Assembly: GCA_024509075.1 (NCBI GenBank)
Contig: JAKROC010000013.1
Location: 1 to 34,925, forward strand
Direction of reading: 5' to 3'
Length of the DNA stretch: 34,925 nucleotides
Source of the DNA: Endozoicomonas sp.
GTDB lineage: Bacteria > Pseudomonadota > Gammaproteobacteria > Pseudomonadales > Endozoicomonadaceae
Of this stretch, positions 28,732 to 34,925 are shown piece after piece (the stretch's first letter is position 1; each line of letters begins with the position of its first letter). A program made the translations under genes and the position numbers. The notes under the pieces are model-generated. The model searched no databases. It was not told the origin of the DNA and saw only the letters and a list, made by a program, of their open reading frames with translations.

Positions 28732-31290
28732 CTATTTGGCCAACCCTTTGAGAGTATAGAGCAACTCTACGGCTTGTCGGGGCGTGATATTGTCAGGATC
28801 CGATGACTTGAGCAGCTCAACGGCAGGATGGGGTTCTGCACTGGCAAACAGGTCGGCCTGAACAGTAACCGTCTGCATAGTCGCTGGTGCAGGTTGTTCC
28901 AGCAGAGCCAGCTTATGGCGCGCCCGTTGAATCACCCGGTGGGGGACGCCGGCAAGCTGGGCAACCTGTAAACCATAGCTTTGACTGGCTGGCCCTTCTT
29001 GCACCGCATGCAGAAATACAATGCGATCGTCGTGCTCTGTGGCATTAAGGTGCACATTCACCACGGTATTACACTGTTCTGGCAAATGGGTCAGCTCAAA
29101 ATAATGGGTGGCAAACAGGGTAAAGGCGCGTACCGAGTCGGCCAAGTGCTGAGCACAGGCCCAGGCCAGGGAGAGGCCATCAAAAGTACTGGTGCCCCGG
29201 CCGATCTCATCCATCAGTACCAGGCTTTCGCTGGTGGCATTATGGAGAATATTGGCGGTCTCAGTCATCTCCACCATGAACGTTGAACGACCACCGGCCA
29301 GGTCGTCAGACGAGCCGATGCGGGTGAAAATTCGATCCACCAGACCAATGCGGGCGCTGGTAGCCGGAACAAAACTGCCGATATGAGCAAGCAGGACGAT
29401 CAGTGCCGTCTGGCGCATGTAGGTGGACTTACCACCCATATTTGGCCCTGTGATAATCAACATACGACGCTGAACGTTAAAAGTAACACTGTTGGCGACA
29501 AACGGGTCATCCAGCACTTGCTCAACCACTGGATGGCGACCTTCGACTATCTCAATACCTGGTGCGGGCAGAATTTCTGGCTGGCAAAAATTGAGCGTTT
29601 CCGCCCGCTCGGCCAGATTGTTCAGTACGTCCAGTTCCGACAGGGCCATGGCACACTCTTGCAGAGGGCCAAGTTGTTCTGCCAGGGTGTCAAGCAGCTG
29701 GTCGTAGAGGAGTTTTTCCCGAGCCAGTGCCCGACTTTTGCTCGACAGCGCCTTATCTTCAAACTCTTTTAACTCCGGGGTGACAAAGCGCTCAGTGCTT
29801 TTCAGGGTTTGACGACGAATATAGTCTATAGGGGCATGATTCGATTCTCGTCGGCTGAGCTCGATATAGTAGCCGTGTACCCGGTTGTAGCCCACCTTCA
29901 GGCTGGACAAGCCGGTTCTTTCCCGTTCGCGCAGCTCCAGTTGCAGCAGATAATCGCCGGCATTTTCGCTCAGTGAGCGTAGCTCATCCAGTTCAGTATC
30001 GTAGCCGGTACCGATAACGCCACCATCACGAATGACCACTGGGGGATTTTCAATGATTGCCTGCTTCAACAGGTCAGATAACTCTGGATATTCGCTGATG
30101 GCAACGGCCAGCGTTTGCACCGTAGGACTATCAACCAAAACCAGTTGCTGCTGAAGCACCGGTAGTTCCACAAGAGAGTCACGCAACCGGGCCAAATCTC
30201 TGGGACGGGCGGATTTCAATGCAACCCGCGAAAGTATACGTTCAATGTCGCCAATCCGTTTAAGGATGGAGTGCAGTGATTCAAAGTGGCAATCATCCTT
30301 GATAGCACTGATGGCCGACTGCCGGGCCAGCAGTTTGTCTATATTGCGCAATGGTCGGTTAATCCAGCGTCCCAGCAGGCGGCTACCCATGGCTGTGGCT
30401 GTGCAATCCAGCACGGCGGCCACAGTGTGCTCACGCCCGCCATTCATATTAAGTGTCAGCTCAAGATTTTTCCGGCTGGCGGCATCAAGCACCACACTTT
30501 CGTCACGGTTTTCCAGCGACAGGCCGCGAATATGGGGCAGGGCAGTGCGCTGGGTTTCCCGGGCGTACTGTAACAAACAACCTGCGGCTTCAATGGCCAG
30601 CGACAGATCTCCACAGCCAAAGCCGTCCAGACTTTGCGTCTGGAATTGCCGGGTCAACTGATCAATAGCACTCTCGCGATCGAAATCCCAGGGCGGCCTT
30701 TTGCTGCTGCCAGGTCTGCGTACCAGTCCTTCAGGCCAGCTGTGTTCATCATTGAGTAACAGCTCTGCCGGGCTTAACCGTTCTACCTCAGAAATCAGCG
30801 CCTCCTCACCGGCAACCTCCAGAACGTGAAAGCGTCCGCTACTGATATCGAGAGATGCCAGTCCGAAATGATTATGGCGCTGGTTGATGGCCAGCAAAAT
30901 ATTGTCCTGCCGCTCATCGAGCAGTGCTTCATCACTGACTGTGCCGGGCGTCAGGATTCGTACTACCTTGCGTTCCACAGGCCCTTTGCTGGTGGTCGGG
31001 TCGCCAGTTTGTTCAGCAATGGCCACTGACTGCCGCAAGCGCAGCAGCCGGGCCAGGTAACCTTCTACGGCGTGATAAGGAATCCCAGCCATGGGAATCG
31101 GCTCACCACCCGATTGACCCCGTTTGGTCAGGGTGATGTCCAGTAACTGGGCGGCTTTTTTGGCATCGTCATAGAACAGCTCATAGAAATCACCCATGCG
31201 GTAAAAGACCAGCTGGTCTCGATGCTGTTGTTTGATGCGCAAATATTGCTGCATCATCGGCGTGTGATTAGAAAAATTGCTGTTGTCCAT
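28732..31290 (-). CDS. mutS: DNA mismatch repair protein MutS
   Basis: MutS recognises base mismatches and small loops and recruits MutL. The product has 852 residues (E. coli 853). The mismatch-reading motif is F35-Y-E37 in MGDFYELF. The ATPase domain has Walker [10 protein letters not shown] (K621), followed by [18 protein letters not shown] and the ATHYFELT switch. The C-terminal tail is present. The gene is complete. On the far side, where cinA-recA often follow in Pseudomonas, there is instead mobile-element debris. Confidence 0.98.
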   Translation of the reverse strand: MDNSNFSNHTPMMQQYLRIKQQHRDQLVFYRMGDFYELFYDDAKKAAQLLDITLTKRGQSGGEPIPMAGIPYHAVEGYLARLLRLRQSVAIAEQTGDPTTSKGPVERKVVRILTPGTVSDEALLDERQDNILLAINQRHNHFGLASLDISSGRFHVLEVAGEEALISEVERLSPAELLLNDEHSWPEGLVRRPGSSKRPPWDFDRESAIDQLTRQFQTQSLDGFGCGDLSLAIEAAGCLLQYARETQRTALPHIRGLSLENRDESVVLDAASRKNLELTLNMNGGREHTVAAVLDCTATAMGSRLLGRWINRPLRNIDKLLARQSAISAIKDDCHFESLHSILKRIGDIERILSRVALKSARPRDLARLRDSLVELPVLQQQLVLVDSPTVQTLAVAISEYPELSDLLKQAIIENPPVVIRDGGVIGTGYDTELDELRSLSENAGDYLLQLELRERERTGLSSLKVGYNRVHGYYIELSRRESNHAPIDYIRRQTLKSTERFVTPELKEFEDKALSSKSRALAREKLLYDQLLDTLAEQLGPLQECAMALSELDVLNNLAERAETLNFCQPEILPAPGIEIVEGRHPVVEQVLDDPFVANSVTFNVQRRMLIITGPNMGGKSTYMRQTALIVLLAHIGSFVPATSARIGLVDRIFTRIGSSDDLAGGRSTFMVEMTETANILHNATSESLVLMDEIGRGTSTFDGLSLAWACAQHLADSVRAFTLFATHYFELTHLPEQCNTVVNVHLNATEHDDRIVFLHAVQEGPASQSYGLQVAQLAGVPHRVIQRARHKLALLEQPAPATMQTVTVQADLFASAEPHPAVELLKSSDPDNITPRQAVELLYTLKGLAK

Positions 31291-31542
31291 TCAATCAAGG
31301 TACTGGCTGACTATGTCGAGGGCTGAGTGTATCGAGATGTCGGCAAGTTGCCGGACTACTGGCATTGCCCGGTCCGGCTGTTAGCCTGTTTTCCCGTGCT
31401 GCCGGGAGTGGATTACCTGACTCTGTATTCTTCCAGCACCCAAAATTGTGAGTGGGGCAGTCAGTGTCCAACTGACAGACAGCATGGGCAATATTATCAC
31501 GGGTATTTGTTATCGGTAGGATTATTGATGCGAGCATACTCT

Positions 31543-31661
31543 ATACCCAATGGATTTCATGTTGCCGCGCGGCGGCAATGGAGCGAAGCCTTTGTGCCAA
31601 CGGGTGCCGGGAGAGCAGAAATACTACGTGACCGGGGTAAGCGAATACCCTTAAGGGCATA
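31543..31661 (+). repeat. MITE-like dispersed repeat, copy 6 (right end missing)
   Basis: It begins ATACCCAATGGATTTCATG and runs through GGGTGCCGGGAGAGCAG and TACGTGACCGGGG to GCGAATACCCTTAAGGGCA. It then stops, without the terminal TTGAAAGGCGACGGGTAT. The group II RT fragment starts about 35 bases later. The rest of the mutS-to-repeat gap (31291-31542) shows no gene. Confidence 0.88.
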
Positions 31662-31695
31662 GTGTGACATGAGAGTAGAGTCGGTCTGCTCGTAA

Positions 31696-31858
31696 CTGTA
31701 TCAGGGAAGTGTCACCCCATTACTGGCTAACCTGTTTGTGCACTATACATTTGACCATTGGCTGACACGCAATATCAGAGGAGTCTGGTTTGAGCGTTAT
31801 GCGGACGATGCAGTAATCCACTGTCGTACCAGGGAAGAAGCAGAATTTGCGTTGGCAG
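31696..31858 (+). pseudogene. fragment of group II intron reverse transcriptase/maturase
   Basis: The open frame encodes YQGSVTPLLANLFVHYTFD, then FERYADDAVIHCRT. These are the QG-x-x-(S/T)PLLAN and YADD motifs of reverse transcriptase domains 4-5 in LtrA-type proteins. A stop lies just upstream (31693-31695). At 31859 the sequence switches to the end of another element. Only about 54 codons remain of a gene that is usually over 400. Confidence 0.8.
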
Positions 31859-32116
31859 GTAAGCGCTTATTTAAGGACGTCTTCAAAACCCAGCATCTGT
31901 CTGCCATGCTAACCCCTGTTTCAAAAACAGGAGCGAGTCGTGAATCAAAAACAACTTGACCACCGCACTGCTCAACAGTGGCAAGCCCTCATCGATCAAC
32001 AAGGGGAAAGCAGCTTCAGTCAGAAAACTTTTTGCCTTTCGCGCAATATCTGCCTGTCCACCTTCACATTATCTACTCCGACAGCCGCTCCTGTGATGTG
32101 CTTGAACCTTACCTGA
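31859..32116 (+). mobile_element. left end of an IS66-family element with truncated tnpA
   Basis: GTAAGCG at 31859-31865 is the typical IS66-family terminal sequence, followed by a short non-coding leader. From GTG 31940, with AGGAG upstream, a 58-codon ORF starts MNQKQLDHRTAQQWQALIDQQ and continues SFSQKTFC, like the first IS66 accessory ORF (TnpA). It loses homology after the segment LSTF and ends at 32116. No tnpB, tnpC or right end was found. The element interrupts the reverse transcriptase fragment. The following 200 bases to 32316 carry nothing I recognise. Confidence 0.65.
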
Positions 32117-32316
32117 AAGAATTTTGACGTTTACGGCGCAAGCAGATAAGTCGGCAGCTTTCGTTGAACAGGCAATGGTGTGATTCCTCCCCCGGGACGT
32201 GAGTATTTCACGCCTTAATGGCTTGGCTCTATAGGGCGTAGTGCTGAGTACCCAATCTAAAAGGAACGTGGTAGAAAAGAAAGTACCTGCGAACTCCATT
32301 TATCCTTAACCTTTGC

Positions 32317-33405
32317 CTAAAAACTGATCCCGGCTGCGGCGGATGCAACGGAAGTTCCGCCCGATGCGCCGTATCTGCCCTGAATAATTACGCCATTATC
32401 GAAGCTGCGTGTCAGGCCGACGGCAATGCCGGTGTGTTTATAAAAGTGGCCAACGCCGATGCCAATGAAGTTTTTATCCGGCATGTAGCCAGACGGCAAA
32501 GCGGCAAAAGCCGCATTGACACTGATTGCTTTGCCCTGTTTGTCTACCATTCCGGACAGGTCATTGAATTGCCACTGGAGATTCTGGATTTGCTGGTTTG
32601 TGGCGGCTGTTCGCTGGTCAAGATTGGTTAGCATGCTGCGGTCACGGAGTATTTCCTGATTAAGGGCCCCTGCTGATTGGCTTGCAGAATCAGGGTCAAA
32701 CAGCTGAATCTTTTTTTCCGCAACTCTGGCAGCTGGGTCAGCTGAGCCAAACGACAGTATTCCATTGTTGTCGTATGAGATTTTATCCAATGCGGCGAAG
32801 TTAGAATTCATATTGGTTGTGTTGTTATTAATGGCCATCTTGTTGTCGGCAATATTGCTGGTATTGCCTTTAATGTTGGCTGTATTTTGACTGATGGCTG
32901 TCTCGTTGGTTGCGATGCTTGTAGTGTTCTGCCTTATGGTAGCTTTGTTATTGGCGATAGTGTTTTGGTTGTCGGCAATGTCGCTGGTATTGCCTTTAAT
33001 GTTGGCTGTATTTTGACTGATGGCTGCCGTATCAACCAGCTTAATGGATACATCGCGGGCAGTCGTCTCATAGGTTTCGCCATCGCGAGTATATTCATAA
33101 GTCCCTTCAGGCCAAGAGGGTTTTAAGGACAGTACTCCGTCAGCGTAAGAAATTTTCCCAAGATCTGGATATTTACTGTTTATTTGAGTTTGATGCATAT
33201 TGATATGCTCTCGGTTCTCGTTGATACCCTCCCGGTTATAGTTCACTTCGCCCCATAGTGCGTCGGTGGAGCTTCGCAGATCAGTGTCCTTTGGGGGGCT
33301 GGCTGGAGGTAGTAAGGCAGGGGTTATTGTTTCAGGATGTTGGGCAACGCTATAGGTGGATAAAGTGAGGAAGGATACGAAAGTGCTAAGTATTTTTTTA
33401 AGCAT
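32317..33405 (-). CDS. short trimeric autotransporter adhesin (YadA-like)
   Basis: The product has 362 residues. A signal peptide (about residues 1-21, ending TYSVAQ) targets it to the Sec pathway. The middle is a coiled-coil stalk of heptad-type Asn/Thr-rich units (ISQNTANIKGNTSDIADN), including a 42-residue repeat. The last 75-80 residues form a YadA membrane anchor (GKAISVNAAFAALPSGY, IGIGVGHFYKHTGIAVGLTRSF), ending in Phe as outer-membrane beta-barrels do. Such trimers display an adhesive stalk on the cell surface. There is no long head domain, so the passenger is unusually short. It lies among mobile-element remnants on both sides, suggesting acquisition. Confidence 0.88.
   Translation of the reverse strand: MLKKILSTFVSFLTLSTYSVAQHPETITPALLPPASPPKDTDLRSSTDALWGEVNYNREGINENREHINMHQTQINSKYPDLGKISYADGVLSLKPSWPEGTYEYTRDGETYETTARDVSIKLVDTAAISQNTANIKGNTSDIADNQNTIANNKATIRQNTTSIATNETAISQNTANIKGNTSNIADNKMAINNNTTNMNSNFAALDKISYDNNGILSFGSADPAARVAEKKIQLFDPDSASQSAGALNQEILRDRSMLTNLDQRTAATNQQIQNLQWQFNDLSGMVDKQGKAISVNAAFAALPSGYMPDKNFIGIGVGHFYKHTGIAVGLTRSFDNGVIIQGRYGASGGTSVASAAAGISF
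32857..33026 (-). repeat. 126-bp-spaced 44-bp repeat in the adhesin stalk
   Basis: A 44-base exact sequence occurs at 32857-32900 and 32983-33026, with further similarity on the upstream side. The 126-base spacing is 42 codons, six heptads, so repeat-number change would keep both frame and coiled-coil phase. Confidence 0.85.
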
Positions 33406-33447
33406 AGCTGCTGACTGCCCTCTGAGGTATGATTGGGTGAGTGCTAA

Positions 33448-33518
33448 ATACTCATCGCCTTTCAGGTTGTAGCTTCGCTCACTTGCCGCAGCGAAGTAAC
33501 TTGAAATCCGTCAGGCAT
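33448..33518 (-). repeat. MITE-like dispersed repeat, copy 7 (minimal)
   Basis: Only about 71 bp remain: ATACTCATCGCCTTTCAGGTTG, then GCTTCGCTCACTTGCCGC, then AACTTGAAATCCGTCAGGCAT. It is essentially the two terminal arms with the interior lost. It lies upstream of the adhesin gene. Confidence 0.75.
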
Positions 33519-33662
33519 AAGGGAAAAGTGTACTCGTGAAGCTTTGCGACTAGAGAAAAGCTTGAAGCTTGATGATATACGACTGTAACAATGTAGTATT
33601 GATTTCAATCCCTGTAAAGGGCTTGGCTTATTGTATGTTGGCGTCTTTCAAAAGCTGGAGTA

Positions 33663-34021
33663 ATATATGGTCCGTCCTGCATTGCAAGGAAAAGTTTTCC
33701 ATCATGACTAAAGAGTAATGCTTCCATATATCCGGCCTTTGGGGTGAGGTCTCAATGCCTCTGGCCCCGATGGAATCCGCTCGCTCCTCAGGTCTTCGGC
33801 CTCTATGAGTCCTGACCCCAGTCAGGTTCAAGGGAGTCATATATGGTCCGCCCCGCATTGCAAGGAAAAGTTGTCACAACGGCTTTTAAAGAGTAATGCT
33901 TCCATATATCCGGCCTTGGGGTGAGGTCTCAATGCCTCTGGCCCTGATGGAATCCGCTCACTCCCGCCTCATCAGGTCTTCGGCTTCTACGGGCCCTGAC
34001 CCCGGTCAGGTTCAAGGGAGT
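33663..34021. repeat. tandem duplication of a 176-bp unit
   Basis: Unit 1 (33663-33838) and unit 2 (33839-34021) are closely similar, with short insertions in unit 2. Each begins ATATATGGTCCG, contains the inverse CCATATATCC, a TGAGGTCTCAATGCCTCTGG segment and a near-palindrome CCTGACCCCGGTCAGG, and ends TTCAAGGGAGT. No convincing ORF is present. It lies downstream of the IS110-family transposase remnant (transposase on the minus strand), so it may be duplicated non-coding end sequence of that element. The stretch 33519-33662 shows nothing recognisable. Confidence 0.8.
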
Positions 34022-34148
34022 GCAGGTCTTACCTTTTATGCCATCATTTGAACTTTATCCACGCAACTCGTTGCAGGCTTCTTACACTGGTTAACCGCTT
34101 TTGTTTTTCTTGTCTAACGACAAATGTTTAATAGTTTAATACCTACAT

Positions 34149-34619
34149 TCAGGCTACTGCCTTGTACGGCTCTTTCTTGCTTAACACAGCCCAGGCAATG
34201 CGAGCATTTTTATTGGCAACAGCTAGCACTGATATACTCTTGCCCCTGCGCTGATCAAGTTTTTTAATCCAATTATTACGTCGATCGTCGTGTTTATCGG
34301 CTACCCTGACTACGGTTCTGCCACCGTGTATCAACAGGGTTCGCAGGTAGGTGTCACCCCGTTTGCTGATGCCTAGTAAGGTGGGCACTCCACCAGTAGT
34401 TTGCTGTTTGGGTACCAAGCCAAGCCAGGCAGCCATTTCCCGACCATTTTTAAACGCTGAGATGTCGCCAATTGATGCAAACAGTGCTGACTGAGCAACC
34501 CAATGCCTGGTATGGTTAACAGAAGCCGGCAAGCCTTCACTGCCGGCCGCGATGATTTCAAGCTTTTGCTCAAGTTTCTCTACCAGCAGTTCCCGCTCTT
34601 TATTAAAAACCCTTAATTC
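34149..34619 (-). pseudogene. IS110-family transposase, C-terminal part, frameshifted
   Basis: The ORF ending at 34149 encodes the Transposase_20-type C-terminal domain: FASIGDISAFKNGREMAAWLGL, GISKRGDTYLRTLLIHG and KNARIAWAVL. The preceding LLLTIPGIGLL helix-hairpin motif is in a different frame. The helix before that (NKERELLVEKLEQKLEII) is back in the first frame, so two compensating indels lie near 34490 and 34535. A stop in this frame lies at 34620-34622. The N-terminal RuvC-like DEDD domain is absent. It cannot encode an active recombinase as read. Confidence 0.85.
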
Positions 34620-34785
34620 CTAAGCCTCGCAGCACAGTAAAATAAACGGCAACCGGACGATCGAACAACTATTGTTGACATCATACTCATCATTTTATCC
34701 CCCTCTTTTGGACAGGGCTGGATTATCTGGCCAAGGTTCTCAATTACATTGATGCATCGCATGGTGAGTGCCAGATGTAAAGAAA

Positions 34786-34878
34786 ATGCTCTCTATTCAG
34801 GTGCATCCCAACCTGGCCCAGGCCAGAGACGGGTTCATCTGGGGGAATGAGGAGGGCATAGCTCTCGATGCTCTGTAG
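34786..34878 (+). pseudogene. manA: fragment resembling mannose-6-phosphate isomerase
   Basis: The frame from ATG 34786 reads LSIQVHPNLAQARDGF, then EEGIALDAL and a stop at 34876-34878. Type I phosphomannose isomerases have LSIQVHPxxxQA with zinc-binding Gln and His, followed by GIPLDAP and a NYxDxNHKPE segment. A similar FRDKAQKE stretch occurs here in another frame up to the window end. It is probably a decayed gene piece. Bases 34623-34785 hold nothing I recognise. Confidence 0.5.
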
Positions 34879-34925
34879 GGGACAATTTCGAGATAAAGCA
34901 CAAAAGGAGAGGGTGAATGGGTGAT

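Noticed and set aside
31327-31662. 111-codon ORF downstream of mutS
   Set aside because: It runs into repeat copy 6 and has no recognisable domain or ribosome site.
33628-33858. 76-codon minus-strand ORF across the tandem repeat
   Set aside because: It spans the boundary of the 176-bp units, has no homology and lacks a ribosome site.

Overview
The window looks like a gammaproteobacterial chromosome segment. I would guess Endozoicomonas or a related marine Oceanospirillales symbiont, from the conserved housekeeping order combined with RING, Sel1/ankyrin and eukaryotic-like kinase genes and abundant small repeats. The genus is an inference and was not tested.

Layout. Positions 1-885 hold the 3' part of tilS. 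A large glycine-rich gene (891-3911, minus strand) sits between tilS and pyrG, which are often neighbours. pyrG and kdsA follow (4180-6700). About 12 kb of extra genes then separates kdsA from eno: a Ser/Thr kinase-like gene, a type I asparaginase, a RING-ankyrin-Sel1 gene, a decayed fructose PTS operon (fruB remnant, intact-looking fruK, fruA remnant), a tandem-RING gene and cydDC. From 18.8 kb the conserved block resumes: eno, ftsB-ispD-ispF, truD, surE-pcm, a DUF368 (PopT-like) membrane protein, nlpD, rpoS, then fdxA and mutS on the minus strand. The last 3.5 kb is mobile-element debris: a piece of group II intron reverse transcriptase interrupted by the left end of an IS66-type element, a short trimeric autotransporter adhesin gene, a 176-bp tandem duplication, a frameshifted IS110-family transposase and a fragment resembling mannose-6-phosphate isomerase.

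The core genes serve cell-envelope and nucleotide metabolism (CTP, KDO, isoprenoid precursors, undecaprenyl phosphate recycling, division), stress response (rpoS, surE, pcm) and mismatch repair. The accessory genes look like host-interaction candidates: a kinase, two RING proteins, a collagen-like glycine-rich protein and an adhesin.

The clearest unexplained structure is a dispersed family of seven MITE-like repeats (about 70-225 bp). They have ATACCC-type terminal inverted repeats and a second, internal pair of inverted arms, so full copies can fold into long hairpins. All seven lie between genes, in both orientations, and they differ mostly by internal deletions.
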